This document shows positions 23,597 through 33,656 of a stretch of DNA of 40,281 nt, in pieces. Numbering within the stretch: position 1 is the first letter of the stretch; each line of letters opens with the position of its first letter. The notes below the pieces were generated by a model. The model searched no databases, was not told the DNA's origin, and saw only the letters and a list, made by a program, of their open reading frames with translations. The DNA comes from Bacillus xiamenensis. GTDB lineage: Bacteria > Bacillota > Bacilli > Bacillales > Bacillaceae. The position numbers and the translations under genes were made by a program. Location: NCBI RefSeq assembly GCF_000300535.1, contig NZ_AMSH01000030.1, forward strand, positions 1-40,281, given 5' to 3'.

Positions 23597-24613
23597 TTGG
23601 AAACAAAACTCTTTTCACCTTGGACATTAAAAGGTGTCACACTCAAAAACCGCATTGTGATGTCACCGATGTGTATGTATTCATCCTATGACAGGGATGG
23701 GAAATTACAGCCTTTCCACTTTGCACATTATATTTCCCGCGCGCAGGGTCAGGCTGGTCTAATCATGGTTGAGGCAAGTGCTGTTTCTCCTGAAGGAAGA
23801 ATTAGTGATCAAGACCTCGGGATATGGAGTGATGAGCACATTGAAGGATTTGCCTCCTTAAACGAACAAATCCAAGCATATGGAACCAAAACAGCCATTC
23901 AGCTAGCCCATGCGGGGCGTAAGGCGGAGCTGGAAGGTGACATTCTTGCCCCCTCCAGCATTCCGTTTGATGAACAGTCGAAAACACCTGTGCAGATGTC
24001 TGTCGATCAAATCAAAGACACGGTTCAGGCGTTTCAACATGCAGCTGTCCGAGCAAAAAAAGCTGGATTTGACATCATTGAGATTCATGGTGCGCATGGC
24101 TATTTGATTAACGAATTTCTTTCACCGCTTGCAAATCAGCGGACAGATGAGTACGGCGGCTCACCAGAAAACCGTTATCGCTTCTTAAGAGAAGTCATTG
24201 ATGCGGTCAACGAAGTATGGGAAGGGCCTTTATTTGTCCGTGTATCCGCTTCTGATTACTCAACAAAAGGACTCGATATTGCTGATTATATTGGCATTGC
24301 CGCATGGCTGAAAGAACAGGGTGTTGACTTAATTGATGTCAGCTCAGGCGCTGTGGTGCCGGCTGATATGAAAATATTCCCCGGCTACCAAGTACCTTTT
24401 GCAGAGAAAATAAAAGAAGGTGCGGGTATTCAAACAGCTGCTGTCGGTTTGATCACATCTGGTATACAGGCAGAAGAAATTTTGCAAAATCAGCGTGCTG
24501 ACTTGATCTTTATCGGCAGAGAATTTTTACGGGATCCGTATTTCCCAAAAACAGCCGCTAAACAGCTGCGTACATCCATTGAAGCTCCGCGACAATACGA
24601 TCGCGCTTGGTAA
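23597..24613 (+). CDS. namA: NADPH dehydrogenase, old yellow enzyme (YqjM)
   Basis: 338 aa. FMN-dependent ene-reductase that reduces alpha,beta-unsaturated carbonyls and nitro compounds with NADPH. It closely follows B. subtilis Yqj[14 protein letters not shown] (redox-tuning Cys near 26), [10 protein letters not shown] near 102, [17 protein letters not shown] near 162 (substrate-binding His pair), NRYRFLREV and [11 protein letters not shown] near the end. Start is TTG at 23597 after GAGGAGGCGAAGG. Function is oxidative/electrophile defence. Its terminator and yqjL follow. Confidence 0.95.
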   Translation: METKLFSPWTLKGVTLKNRIVMSPMCMYSSYDRDGKLQPFHFAHYISRAQGQAGLIMVEASAVSPEGRISDQDLGIWSDEHIEGFASLNEQIQAYGTKTAIQLAHAGRKAELEGDILAPSSIPFDEQSKTPVQMSVDQIKDTVQAFQHAAVRAKKAGFDIIEIHGAHGYLINEFLSPLANQRTDEYGGSPENRYRFLREVIDAVNEVWEGPLFVRVSASDYSTKGLDIADYIGIAAWLKEQGVDLIDVSSGAVVPADMKIFPGYQVPFAEKIKEGAGIQTAAVGLITSGIQAEEILQNQRADLIFIGREFLRDPYFPKTAAKQLRTSIEAPRQYDRAW

Positions 24614-24623
24614 CCGCTCTAAA

Positions 24624-24659
24624 AAAAAGTGTCTATTTTTTGAAATAGGCATCTTTTTT
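24624..24659 (+). terminator. Terminator of namA
   Basis: GTGTCTATTT pairs with AAATAGGCAT (with wobbles), flanked by A and T runs. Confidence 0.8.
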
Positions 24660-24730
24660 GTTTTTAAGAGAAACATCTTTGCCTTTTGTGCCGTCTTTTA
24701 GCTAAAGAATCACTTAGAGGAGATGGAAGA

Positions 24731-25495
24731 ATGAACTCTGCAATGATTGAAAGAACTTATCATATAAATGGACATCACTTTTATACGAAGCATCGTCAGG
24801 GCAAAAGGCAAGCGACCATTATCTTTGAAGCAGGCTACGGAATTTCTGGCGATACCTGGACAAATATTGCCCGTGATATTGATCCAGAGCTTGGGGTTTT
24901 CTTATACGACCGTTTAGGAAATGGGAACAGCAGTAAAAGCCATGAAGGAAGAACGCTGCATGACCTTGCGGATGATTTAGATGCGCTTTTAAAACAAGCC
25001 AATATTCAGCCGCCCTTTCTTATTGTGGCGCACTCATTCGGTTCTCTCGTCAGCCGCTTATGGGCAAGCCGCAGAAGTGAAGATGTGATCGGTATGGTGC
25101 TGTTAGACCCGGCAAGTGAAGATCAAGAGCAGGTCATCCTGCCGCTTTTATCAAAAGAAGAACGCACTTCGTATATGGCACAGTTCACAGCAGAGTGTAC
25201 ACATGAGGATTTTCAGCAAATGCTAAGTACGATCAAGAAGGAGCAAACGCATTATGGCATGATGCCGCTTCTTGTCATTTCATCAGGCAAAAGCCGGCTG
25301 CTTCATCCAGCGCATGAAGCTTGGCTCAGGCTTCATAAACAAATGCTCACTTTGTCATCCCAAAGCGGATGGATTCAGGCGCAGAACAGCTCGCACTATA
25401 TTCATCATGATGAACCACATATCGTGCAGCTTGCGATTTATGATGTATGGTGCGCAGCAAAACAGCCCGTCTCCTATTATCAAACAGCCAATTAA
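24731..25495 (+). CDS. yqjL: Alpha/beta hydrolase YqjL
   Basis: 254 aa. Hydrolase fold with FEAGYGISGDTW (oxyanion), YDRLGNGNSSKS, the nucleophile elbow VAHSFGSLVSRLW (Ser near 108), LLDPAS, and the catalytic His in SSHYIHHDEP near the end. B. subtilis YqjL has been linked to paraquat resistance; the enzyme substrate is unknown. ATG at 24731 follows GAGGAG by 8 nt. Neighbour of namA, again suggesting electrophile or oxidant defence. Confidence 0.9.
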   Translation: MNSAMIERTYHINGHHFYTKHRQGKRQATIIFEAGYGISGDTWTNIARDIDPELGVFLYDRLGNGNSSKSHEGRTLHDLADDLDALLKQANIQPPFLIVAHSFGSLVSRLWASRRSEDVIGMVLLDPASEDQEQVILPLLSKEERTSYMAQFTAECTHEDFQQMLSTIKKEQTHYGMMPLLVISSGKSRLLHPAHEAWLRLHKQMLTLSSQSGWIQAQNSSHYIHHDEPHIVQLAIYDVWCAAKQPVSYYQTAN

Positions 25496-25498
25496 AAG

Positions 25499-25540
25499 CA
25501 AAAACTCCTTGATGGACATCCGTCAAGGAGTTTTGTTTTT
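25499..25540 (+). terminator. Two-way terminator between yqjL and the aminotransferase gene
   Basis: AAAACTCCTTGA pairs with TCAAGGAGTTTT, then TGTTTTT; A run on the other side for the convergent gene. Confidence 0.9.
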
Positions 25541-26846
25541 ATGCCGTTGGCGCAGATTGACTCTTTTCAGAAAGCAGCTTTTCAATGCTGACAAGCTGAA
25601 CACATAACGTAAAGATGTCAATCGCTTGTTCTAGTTCTTCAAGTGTTGGGAACGTTGGCGCAATACGGATATTACGATCAAGCGGATCTTTTCCATATGG
25701 AAATGTCGCCCCTGCACCTGTCAGTGTCACACCTGCTTCTTTTGCTTTTTGCACAACAGCTTTTGCGCAATGATCGAGTGTGTTTAAGCTAATGAAATAG
25801 CCGCCATTTGGCTTGTGCCATTCAGCGATACCCTTTCCGCCAAGCTTTTTATCAAGGATCAAAAGAACGAGGTCAAACTTCGGCTTAATGATCGCTGCAT
25901 GCTTTTTCATATGTTCCTTCAATCCCTCTGGATTTTGGAAGAAACGTAGGTGTCTTATTTGATTCAATTTATCTGGCCCGATGGTTTGTACGGCTAGTTG
26001 CTTTTGAGTGAAGCTGACATTGTCTTGACTAGACGCCATGAGTGCCACACCTGAGCCTGGGAATGTAATTTTAGAAGTAGAGGCAAACATAAACACACGG
26101 TTTGGATGTCCTGCTTGTTCTACTGCTTGAAAAATATCTTTTAACGTATCAGGTGTATCTGTTAGATGATGGACTGCATAGGCATCATCCCAAAAGATAC
26201 GGAAGTCGTCTGCTTTTGTTTTCATTGAAGCAAGGCGGTCAACAACTTCATCTGAGTACGTAATGCCGTCAGGGTTGCTATATTTTGGTACACACCAAAT
26301 GCCTTTGATGGCTTCATCTTCTGCGGCCAATTTTTCCACCTGATCCATGTCAGGTCCATCAGCCTTCATATCTACCGTTATCATCTCTATGTTAAAATGC
26401 TCACAAATGGCAAAATGACGATCATACCCTGGGCTTGGGGCAAGGAATTTCACCTTTGGAAGTTTTCCCCAAGGTGTTTTACTGCCATATACGCCGTGAG
26501 TCATCGCACGGGCAATCGTATCATGCATCATATTTAGACTTGAATTACCGCCAATAATGATTTGTTCCGGCTTCAGATTGAGCACACTTGCAAAAAATTC
26601 CTTCGTTTCAGGAAGGCCTGTCAAGCCGCCATAGTTTCGCACATCTGTACCATCCTCAGCTGTCATCACATCCTTTGATGTCACGACATCGAGCATGCCC
26701 ATAGATAAATCGAGCTGTTTTGGTGAAGGCTTCCCTCTAGACATGTCTAAGTGTAAGTTTTTACTTTTGTACGTTTCATACTCTTTTTGTCGTGCTGCAT
26801 ATAGGTCATTTAATTCTGCTTCACTTAATGCTGTAAAACCGCTCAT
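25539..26846 (-). CDS. PLP aminotransferase, Aminotran_MocR/type Ic aspartate aminotransferase-like
   Basis: 435 aa. Fold type I PLP enzyme. DMSRGKPSP near 34, NYGGLTGLPETKEFF near 71, VPKYSNPDGITYSDE near 191, and the PLP lysine in FMFASTSKITFPGSG near 252. This pattern belongs to the MocR-like C-terminal group that includes the type Ic aspartate aminotransferases of Corynebacterium, without a DNA-binding domain. Probably transfers an amino group between aspartate or a similar donor and 2-oxoglutarate. GGGAGGC precedes the ATG. I recall no counterpart at this place in B. subtilis, where yqjL adjoins rnz. Confidence 0.82.
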   Translation of the reverse strand: MSGFTALSEAELNDLYAARQKEYETYKSKNLHLDMSRGKPSPKQLDLSMGMLDVVTSKDVMTAEDGTDVRNYGGLTGLPETKEFFASVLNLKPEQIIIGGNSSLNMMHDTIARAMTHGVYGSKTPWGKLPKVKFLAPSPGYDRHFAICEHFNIEMITVDMKADGPDMDQVEKLAAEDEAIKGIWCVPKYSNPDGITYSDEVVDRLASMKTKADDFRIFWDDAYAVHHLTDTPDTLKDIFQAVEQAGHPNRVFMFASTSKITFPGSGVALMASSQDNVSFTQKQLAVQTIGPDKLNQIRHLRFFQNPEGLKEHMKKHAAIIKPKFDLVLLILDKKLGGKGIAEWHKPNGGYFISLNTLDHCAKAVVQKAKEAGVTLTGAGATFPYGKDPLDRNIRIAPTFPTLEELEQAIDIFTLCVQLVSIEKLLSEKSQSAPTA

Positions 26847-26985
26847 CTTTGATTGTGCCTCCCGTATTCTTCATAGTGTTATTCGTCATTTGTTTTTTCT
26901 TCACCATTTTACCACTACCTGAAAAAGAGCGTCATCATAAAAATCAAAAAAATCACACAACTATTTCTGACGATTCATCCAATTT

Positions 26986-27915
26986 TTACAGGGTGCGGTC
27001 TATAGGAAAAGAAAAGAAATCATGCGCAGCTTCAGTCAGCGGGAATATATCGCGGGCTTCTTTCAGTAATTGCTTCAGTGACTCTTCCCCTTGGTACCGT
27101 GCACTAATATGGGTCAAAATGAGTTTTTTGACGCCTGCTTCCTGCGCTGTTTTCGCTGCTTGTTCTGTCGTGCTGTGATAATAATGATAGGCTAGTTCTG
27201 CATCTTCTTTACTAAATGTTGCTTCATGGACTAACACATCCGCATTCTTGGCAAGCCTTGTTATATTCTCGCACAAACGTGTATCTCCTGAAAATGCAAC
27301 AATCCTCCCTTTTTTAGGGGGTTCCAAATAATCGGTTCCATCAATTCTTCTTCCATCTTCGAGTGTAACGGTTTCCCCGTTTTTTAACTTCTGATACAAA
27401 GGTCCAGGTTTTACACCGATTTTTTTTAGGTCTTCGGCTTTTAGTGCACCAGGTACATCTTTTTCCACGACCCGATAACCGTAGGCTGGGACTCCGTGAG
27501 ACACCCTTTTAGCTTCTACTTGAAAGGTATCATCTTCAAATACGATCCCTTCATCTATTTCAATGATATGCAGCGGATAGGTCAAATGCGTTTGTGTCGC
27601 TGAAAGTGCCGCATTTACAAAGGCTTTGATGCCTCTTGGACCATATATCGTCAATTCATCCTCTCCGCCTTGAAAGGACCTGCTGCCAAGCAGACCCGGG
27701 AGACCATATACATGATCACCGTGCATATGCGTGATAAAGATCTTCTCAATTTTTCTTGGTTTAATCGTTGTATGTAATATTTGATGCTGCGTCGCTTCTC
27801 CGCAATCAAAAAGCCACACTGCTTTTCTCTCTTCTAAAAGCTTCAGCGCTGTGCAAGTGACGTTTCTTGTTTTTGCAGGAATGCCTGCACCTGTTCCTAA
27901 AAAGAGCAGTTCCAT
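26986..27915 (-). CDS. rnz: Ribonuclease Z
   Basis: 309 aa. tRNA 3'-processing endonuclease, which cleaves the trailer of tRNA precursors lacking encoded CCA. N-terminus [19 protein letters not shown], the zinc motif [15 protein letters not shown] near 62-72, the exosite arm region around residues 150-190, [12 protein letters not shown] and the HEATF and LTHISARY motifs near the C-terminus. GGAGGAAATCGTA precedes the ATG. Divergent from zwf as yqjK-zwf in B. subtilis. No clear terminator before the aminotransferase gene. Confidence 0.95.
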   Translation of the reverse strand: MELLFLGTGAGIPAKTRNVTCTALKLLEERKAVWLFDCGEATQHQILHTTIKPRKIEKIFITHMHGDHVYGLPGLLGSRSFQGGEDELTIYGPRGIKAFVNAALSATQTHLTYPLHIIEIDEGIVFEDDTFQVEAKRVSHGVPAYGYRVVEKDVPGALKAEDLKKIGVKPGPLYQKLKNGETVTLEDGRRIDGTDYLEPPKKGRIVAFSGDTRLCENITRLAKNADVLVHEATFSKEDAELAYHYYHSTTEQAAKTAQEAGVKKLILTHISARYQGEESLKQLLKEARDIFPLTEAAHDFFSFPIDRTL

Positions 27916-28044
27916 TACGATTTCCTCCTACAGCCGGTATACAATGTCTTCATTCATATAGAATACATGAAGACAAGGTAAATGTGAATTCAGCTGAATT
28001 TTTTAAAAAAGACAAACTTGAGCAGAAAAAGTCGAATCAAATGT

Positions 28045-28073
28045 TTGCTTTACGTACAATGAACCTTTAAAAT
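28045..28073 (+). promoter_or_regulatory. SigA-type promoter of zwf
   Basis: TTGCTT (28045-28050), 17 bp, TAAAAT (28068-28073), 65 nt upstream of the zwf start. Confidence 0.6.
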
Positions 28074-28137
28074 AAAGAAAATGTACATACATTCTTGTTT
28101 TTTACAACAATGCTACGAATAAAGTGAGGTACTTTTC

Positions 28138-29613
28138 GTGAATACAGAAACTAATTATCCAAAAGCAGTCATTGTCATCTTTGGCGCAACAGGAGACCTT
28201 GCAAAGCGCAAGCTCTACCCTTCTATACATAGACTTTATCATAGCGGAAAGCTTGGAGATCAATTCGCCGTTGTAGGTGTTGGGCGCCGCCCGTGGTCTC
28301 ACGAGGATCTCAGAGCTGTGGTAAAAGAATCTGTCTCTTCTGACGATGCAGAAGCAAAAGCAGAGGAATTCATTTCTCATTTCTATTACCATGACTTTGA
28401 CGTCTCAAGCCCTGCCTCCTATCAAGCACTCAACACGCTTCTTTCCGGACTTGAAGATACATACAGTATCCCAAATAACCGGATGTTCTATTTAGCTATG
28501 GCACCGGAATTCTTCGGAACGATTGCGAAGTTCTTAAAAAGTGAGGGCGTATCAGAAACGACCGGCTGGTCACGACTTGTGATCGAAAAACCATTTGGAC
28601 ATGATCTGCCTAGTGCCAAAACATTAAATGAAGAGATTCGTGGTGCATTTACAGAAGATCAAATTTATCGGATTGACCACTATCTAGGTAAACAAATGGT
28701 GCAAAACATTGAGGTCATCCGCTTTGCGAATGCGATCTTTGAACCACTTTGGACAAACCGCTATATTTCAAACATTCAAATTACATCTAGTGAATCGTTA
28801 GGTGTTGAAGACCGGGCTAGATATTATGAAAGCTCTGGCGCACTTAGAGACATGGTTCAAAACCATATGCTTCAAATGGTCGCACTTTTAGCCATGGAGC
28901 CGCCAATTAAGCTCAATACAGAGGAAATTCGAAGCGAAAAACGGAAAGCATTGCGCGCCCTTCGTCCTTTCTCTAAAGATGAGGTCGATCAATTCTTTGT
29001 CCGCGGACAGTATGATGCTGGAACGATTGATGGCCATATGGTTCCTTCCTATCTTGAAGAGCAAAATGTGGACCCAAACTCTAACACAGAAACATTCGTT
29101 GCAGGGAAACTTCTCATCGATAACTTTAGATGGGCCGGTGTACCATTTTACATTCGGACAGGAAAACGTCTAGAAAAGAAATCCACTCAAATCGTGGTTC
29201 AATTTAAAGACATTCCGATGAACCTGTACTACGGAAACGGGAATTCCATGCATCCAAACTTACTCGTCATTCACATTCAGCCGGATGAAGGTATTACCCT
29301 TCACCTGAATGCGCGCAAGCTTGATGGCGGAACATATGCTAAACCGATTAAACTCGACTACCAAACAAATTACAACGACATCATGAATACACCAGAAGCA
29401 TACGAAAAGCTGATTCATGACTGCTTGCTCGGTGATGCAACGAACTTTGCGCACTGGGATGAAGTGGCACTTTCTTGGAACTTTGTTGATCCGATTTCTG
29501 AGAAATGGGCAGAAACGAAAACGTTAAAACCAAATTATCCTGCTGGTTCTATGGGACCGAAAGAAGCAGATGAGCTGCTAGAAAAAGACGGGTATCACTG
29601 GTGGAATATATAA
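28138..29613 (+). CDS. zwf: Glucose-6-phosphate 1-dehydrogenase
   Basis: 491 aa. First enzyme of the oxidative pentose phosphate path, making 6-phosphogluconolactone and NADPH. NADP motif IFGATGDLAKRKLYPS near 15, the substrate signature RIDHYLGKQM near 180, EKPFGHDL near 152 and the C-terminal PNYPAGSMGPKEADELL are all present. Start GTG at 28138 behind GAGGT. Near-identical in layout to B. subtilis Zwf. gndA, the third enzyme, lies 6.5 kb downstream on the other strand, separated by the gmu-like and glcU-gdh operons. Confidence 0.97.
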   Translation: MNTETNYPKAVIVIFGATGDLAKRKLYPSIHRLYHSGKLGDQFAVVGVGRRPWSHEDLRAVVKESVSSDDAEAKAEEFISHFYYHDFDVSSPASYQALNTLLSGLEDTYSIPNNRMFYLAMAPEFFGTIAKFLKSEGVSETTGWSRLVIEKPFGHDLPSAKTLNEEIRGAFTEDQIYRIDHYLGKQMVQNIEVIRFANAIFEPLWTNRYISNIQITSSESLGVEDRARYYESSGALRDMVQNHMLQMVALLAMEPPIKLNTEEIRSEKRKALRALRPFSKDEVDQFFVRGQYDAGTIDGHMVPSYLEEQNVDPNSNTETFVAGKLLIDNFRWAGVPFYIRTGKRLEKKSTQIVVQFKDIPMNLYYGNGNSMHPNLLVIHIQPDEGITLHLNARKLDGGTYAKPIKLDYQTNYNDIMNTPEAYEKLIHDCLLGDATNFAHWDEVALSWNFVDPISEKWAETKTLKPNYPAGSMGPKEADELLEKDGYHWWNI

Positions 29614-29623
29614 AATCAAGATG

Positions 29624-29661
29624 AAAAAAGAGCAGTCTCCCAAAGGGGGCTGCTCTTTTTT
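29624..29661 (+). terminator. Two-way terminator between zwf and gmuR
   Basis: AAAAAAGAGCAG (29624-29635) pairs with CTGCTCTTTTTT (29650-29661) with a C/G-rich inner part. Confidence 0.92.
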
Positions 29662-30382
29662 AAAGTCCTGTTTTCGTAATTTCCACAGTTGAAAATTCAA
29701 ACTTATCATAGCGATGATGGCTAAAGGAGTATTCAAACGGCCGGCCCGTGTTTAAGTAAGCCACCTGCTCGACTTCAAGCACTGGATCAGCTTGGTCACA
29801 GCCTAAATACTGCTGATCTAGCTGATCTGATTTAGCCGCTCTAATTTTCTTGTGCGCTCCAGCTACTTTTAGATGCAGTGTGTTTGAAATGTAGCTATAT
29901 ATTGAACCTAATAGAACCTTTTCATCTATTCCCTTAATGACATTTACGGGCATAAAAGTCTTTTCTAATACATAAGGCTCTTCTTCCACAAGGCGGAGAC
30001 GGACAATGTCATAAACGGGTGCGCTTGAGTCAATTGAGAGATGAGCTGCCACCTCTTCACTTGGAAAATGCACATCAAAGCGAATGATTTGGCTCGTCAC
30101 GTTTTTATCTGCCATGACTTTCGTGAACCCTCTATTTTCATGACCTGATACATTGATGGCCCTTTTGTTTAGCGCTGCCTTCACAATAAATGTGCCATGA
30201 CCTCTTTTTCTAAAGAGCAGACCTTCTGCTACGAGAAGATCGAGCGCACGCTTCATCGTCATTCTGCTGCATTGAAACTCAGCGGCAAGCGAGTTTTCAT
30301 CTGGAATGGGTTGATCTTCTGGATAATATGCTGTTCCTATTCGTTTTCTAATTTCTTCTGAAATGAGTTCGTATTTTGTCAT
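29660..30382 (-). CDS. gmuR: GntR/UTRA transcription regulator, GmuR-like
   Basis: 240 aa. N-terminal GntR winged helix (IPDENSLAAEFQCSRMTMKRALDLLVAEGLLFRKRGHGTFI-type, about 25-65), then a UTRA ligand-binding domain (VYDIVRLRLVEEEPYVLEKTFMP, EYSFSHHRYDKFEF). Very like recalled B. subtilis GmuR, repressor of the glucomannan operon. ATG at 30382 follows GGTGGTG. Last gene of the gmu-like operon but behind a terminator-like hairpin, so partly separate expression is likely. The perfect palindrome at 34032-34043 is its likely operator. Confidence 0.85.
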   Translation of the reverse strand: MTKYELISEEIRKRIGTAYYPEDQPIPDENSLAAEFQCSRMTMKRALDLLVAEGLLFRKRGHGTFIVKAALNKRAINVSGHENRGFTKVMADKNVTSQIIRFDVHFPSEEVAAHLSIDSSAPVYDIVRLRLVEEEPYVLEKTFMPVNVIKGIDEKVLLGSIYSYISNTLHLKVAGAHKKIRAAKSDQLDQQYLGCDQADPVLEVEQVAYLNTGRPFEYSFSHHRYDKFEFSTVEITKTGL

Positions 30383-30418
30383 CTCACACCACCAACTGAC
30401 TTGTTTTTTCATATCATA

Positions 30419-30433
30419 TTATAGCGCTTTCCA
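30419..30433 (-). promoter_or_regulatory. cre-like site and -10 upstream of gmuR
   Basis: The minus strand GGAAAGCGCTATAA fits the CcpA cre pattern with two mismatches, and its end forms TATAAT (30418-30423). Suggests a separate, carbon-controlled gmuR promoter. Tentative. Confidence 0.35.
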
Positions 30434-30518
30434 GCCTTTCCCCTCATTCTACACTAAGCCTAGTGAGCTTAAAAGGTTCCAGCCATTTTAGTGTCAATCC
30501 CTGCACCATCACATAAGA

Positions 30519-30556
30519 AAAATACTTGCCCTTTTCAAGGAAAGAGCAAGTATTTT
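30519..30556 (-). terminator. Hairpin between gmuD and gmuR
   Basis: AAAATACTTGC (30519-30529) pairs perfectly with GCAAGTATTTT (30546-30556); on the minus strand a T5 run follows. It lies 3 nt after the gmuD stop and would reduce read-through into gmuR. Confidence 0.8.
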
Positions 30557-30558
30557 GA

Positions 30559-31965
30559 TTAAAAGCCATTATTCTCTGAAACAGATTGAAACCAGTATCC
30601 ACTTTTTTTAATGGTGCGTTTCCCGTCTTCTTCAAGATTGACTGAGACAAATCCATAACGATTTTTATACGCATTTGTCCATGACCAATTATCCATAAAC
30701 GTCCACAGATGATAGCCTTTCACATTGCTGCCTTCTTGGATGGCTCGATGCACCCATTTGAGATGCTCAGAAATAAAGTCAATGCGGTAATCGTCATGAA
30801 TCATTCCTTGTTCATCTTTAAACCGTTCTTCTCCTTCAACACCCATTCCATTTTCAGAAATAAAGCATTCGATATTCTTATAGTCTGTTTGAACTTTTTT
30901 CAATATATCGTAAATACCCTTTTCATAGATTTCCCAGCCTCGATACACATTCATTTTTCTTCCCGGCATTTCAAAGGGATCAAAATAATGGTTTGGCATA
31001 AATGGTGCTTGAGGATGCGGCATATGTTCCTTTGCTTTCACTCTTCTTGGCTGATAATAGTTGATACCGAGCAGGTCAATCGTGTTCTCTTTGATGAGCT
31101 CAAGGTCTCCATCTTCTATCACCGGCATAAATCCTTCTTTCTTTAACACTTCCACCAGCTTTTCTGGAAAGTGCCCTTTAACAGCAGGATCTAGGAAGGA
31201 ACGATTAAAGAAAGCATCCGCCATCTCAGCTGCTTCTACATCCCGAGGATTCTCGCTTCGCGGATATGAAGGAGTGAGATTTAAGATGATACCGATTTTC
31301 CCGTCCTGTTGCAACTCTTTATAAGCCGCAATGGCCTTAGCATTTGATAAAATCTCATGAAAACCAACTTGCACTGCCTTTTGGAAATCGACTTCGTTTG
31401 GATAATGGAAGCTATACATATATCCGCCCTCTACAGGGACAATCGGCTCGTTATGGGTAAACCATTTCTTCACCCGGTCGCCAAATAACTGAAAGCACAA
31501 CACCGCATAGCTGACATAGTCGTCTACGACCTGTCTGTTTACCCATCCACCCGTCTCCTGCAGCGCCATTGGCATATCAAAATGGTACAGGTTCACAAAC
31601 GGTTCGATGTCACTCGCTATCAGTTCATTGATCACATCATTATAAAAAGCCACAGCTTCTTCATTGACTTCCCCTTTTCCCTTGGGTAAAAGGCGTGACC
31701 ATGAAATGGATAGACGAAATGAATTATGCCCAATCTCCTTCATAAGCCGGATATCCTCTTTGTATTTACGATAAAATTGAGAGGTCACGTCTGGACCGAC
31801 GCCATTAAAAAAACGAGTCGGCTCTTTTTCAAACCAGTGATCCCAAATGTTCGGTCCCTTTCCATCTCCCGGATAACTGCCCTCTGTTTGCGTGGCAGAG
31901 GCAGAAGATCCCCACCAGAAATCTTTTGGAAATGTATATGATTGTCTGTTAGTGTCCATCGACAT
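30559..31965 (-). CDS. gmuD: 6-phospho-beta-glucosidase (GH1), GmuD-like
   Basis: 468 aa, GH1 family. YTFPKDFWWGSSASATQTEGS at the start, acid/base in WFTHNEPIVP near 165, nucleophile in CFISENGMG near 366, and the KKSGYWF phosphate-site segment near the C-terminus. It hydrolyses PTS-phosphorylated beta-glucosides inside the cell. Almost collinear with recalled B. subtilis GmuD. ATG at 31965 after AAGGGGA (8 nt) gives a 17-bp overlap with gmuC; the frame opens at 31983. Partner of the EIIBAC genes upstream. Confidence 0.93.
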   Translation of the reverse strand: MSMDTNRQSYTFPKDFWWGSSASATQTEGSYPGDGKGPNIWDHWFEKEPTRFFNGVGPDVTSQFYRKYKEDIRLMKEIGHNSFRLSISWSRLLPKGKGEVNEEAVAFYNDVINELIASDIEPFVNLYHFDMPMALQETGGWVNRQVVDDYVSYAVLCFQLFGDRVKKWFTHNEPIVPVEGGYMYSFHYPNEVDFQKAVQVGFHEILSNAKAIAAYKELQQDGKIGIILNLTPSYPRSENPRDVEAAEMADAFFNRSFLDPAVKGHFPEKLVEVLKKEGFMPVIEDGDLELIKENTIDLLGINYYQPRRVKAKEHMPHPQAPFMPNHYFDPFEMPGRKMNVYRGWEIYEKGIYDILKKVQTDYKNIECFISENGMGVEGEERFKDEQGMIHDDYRIDFISEHLKWVHRAIQEGSNVKGYHLWTFMDNWSWTNAYKNRYGFVSVNLEEDGKRTIKKSGYWFQSVSENNGF

Positions 31966-33295
31966 GTATTGAGTCCCCTTCACCTTTGATGTTTGTTTGT
32001 TTCGTTTTTTCTGTCGTTGCTATTTTTTCATTTTTCACATTCATGCGGTCAATAAATGTCAGGAACGGGAACCAAATAACAAACACAATCATTAAATTAA
32101 ACAGCTGAAGCAGACCGCCCGCTAATGAATTTGTTGCCATGATGCCGCTAATAAAGATCGGCACCGTCCATGGGATGTTCACGCCTGTCGGCGGCGGCAC
32201 AATGCCTGCGGCCATCGCAAAATAAGAAACACATGTAATGACCATGGGTGCCAAAATCCATGGAATGAGAATAAGCGGGTTCATCACAATCGGTAAACCG
32301 AAAATAATCGGTTCATTGACGTTAAACAATCCTGGTCCTAAGCCGAGCTTTGCCACTTGTTTTAATTGCTTACTTTTTAGGAAAATTAAAATCGCAAACA
32401 CAACGGCAAGCGTCATACCGGTTCCGCCCATTCCAACCGTATAGACCTCAATAAACTGTTTGCTGATGATGTTTGGAACCTCGCCCGTTTTTGTATAGCT
32501 TTCAAGGTTTTGAATGGACAGCGTGTTCCAAATTGGGTCCATCACAGAGTTGATAATAATTTGACCGTGCAATCCAAAGAACCAAAGAATTTGTATAAAG
32601 AAAACCGCAATTAACGTCGGAATGATACCGCTTCCAAGTCCGACAAGCGGTGCCTGAACTGCATGGTAAATAAGGTCATGCATATTTGTGTGAAAGCCTT
32701 GTGTAATGATGATATTGATGAGTAAAAAGGCTGTTAGAGTCAGGGTAGCCGGAATCAGTGCAGCAAAAGACTTTGAAACAGCTGGCGGGACCCCTTGCGG
32801 CATATTGATCACAAATTTCTTTTTCACAAAATAACGGTAAATTTCTGCTGATAAAAAGCCTGTAATCATGCCGAGGAACATCCCCTTTGCCCCTAGACGA
32901 TCGACTGGGATGACGCCCGCTATAGACGCCGCACCCTCTTGTTCGAGCAAAAATGGCGTCAGCAATAAGAAAGAAGCGAGAGCGATCACGCCGCCAAATA
33001 CGGCTTCCACTTCATAGCTTTTCGATAAATAGTAGCCAATTCCAAATACAACAAACACGGTCATAATACTGATGGTCGCACTTGGTGCGATATTCAGTGC
33101 AGACTGGAATCCTTCCAGTGCAGTTTGACTCATGATTTTATTTAAAAATGGCAAATTCATTAATACAACCATAATGGAACCAAAAATCGTTAATGGGAAT
33201 GCAAGCATAAAAGCATCCCGTAATACACCTAAATAGCGATTATTGTTCAATCTCCCGGCAATCGGTACCAAAATGGCACTTATTTTATCAAACAT
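31949..33295 (-). CDS. gmuC: PTS EIIC, lactose/cellobiose family, GmuC-like
   Basis: 448 aa, about ten membrane helices. PTS Lac-family EIIC: MFDKISAILVPIAGRLNNNRYL start, GVPPAVSKSFAALIPA near 180, and the substrate-channel segments FGLPIVMNPLILIPW and PPTGVNIPWTVPIF near 310-370. It imports and phosphorylates beta-linked disaccharides with GmuA and GmuB. GGGGGG-AAACC site before the ATG. The hydrophilic C-terminal 25 residues overlap the start of gmuD. Confidence 0.92.
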   Translation of the reverse strand: MFDKISAILVPIAGRLNNNRYLGVLRDAFMLAFPLTIFGSIMVVLMNLPFLNKIMSQTALEGFQSALNIAPSATISIMTVFVVFGIGYYLSKSYEVEAVFGGVIALASFLLLTPFLLEQEGAASIAGVIPVDRLGAKGMFLGMITGFLSAEIYRYFVKKKFVINMPQGVPPAVSKSFAALIPATLTLTAFLLINIIITQGFHTNMHDLIYHAVQAPLVGLGSGIIPTLIAVFFIQILWFFGLHGQIIINSVMDPIWNTLSIQNLESYTKTGEVPNIISKQFIEVYTVGMGGTGMTLAVVFAILIFLKSKQLKQVAKLGLGPGLFNVNEPIIFGLPIVMNPLILIPWILAPMVITCVSYFAMAAGIVPPPTGVNIPWTVPIFISGIMATNSLAGGLLQLFNLMIVFVIWFPFLTFIDRMNVKNEKIATTEKTKQTNIKGEGDSIHVDGH

Positions 33296-33320
33296 TGGTT
33301 TCCCCCCTTGTTTACACCCT

Positions 33321-33653
33321 TTATTGTTTTAGCGATTGAAATATCGGCAGGAGCTCTCCCACAAGCTCCTTGATCGTCAGCGTGGACATGAAGTGATCTT
33401 CAGCGTGCATGAGCAGCAAGGAAAATGGAGTGGTTTCTCCTTTTGCCTCCTGCTGCACCATTTGAAAATGGATATCGTGTGCATTTCGCAAGTCGTCTTC
33501 TGCTTCTTTCATGAAATCAAACGCTTCCTTTTCTTGACCTTCTCGAAATTGTTTAAGAGATTGAAGCAATTTGTTCCGAGCATTGCCGCTGTGTAAGATC
33601 AATTGAAAACTGACTTGTTCCCCCGTGAGTCCTTCTAGCGTCTTCTTTTCCAT
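33321..33653 (-). CDS. gmuA: PTS EIIA, lactose/cellobiose family, GmuA-like
   Basis: 110 aa, helical. The phosphorylation site motif is LLMHAEDHFMS near 81-90; QLILHSGNARNKLL near 17-30 is also typical of Lac-family EIIA. It carries phosphate from HPr to EIIB. ATG 3 bp after the gmuB stop, with GGGAGA inside the end of gmuB. Confidence 0.93.
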   Translation of the reverse strand: MEKKTLEGLTGEQVSFQLILHSGNARNKLLQSLKQFREGQEKEAFDFMKEAEDDLRNAHDIHFQMVQQEAKGETTPFSLLLMHAEDHFMSTLTIKELVGELLPIFQSLKQ

Positions 33654-33656
33654 TCT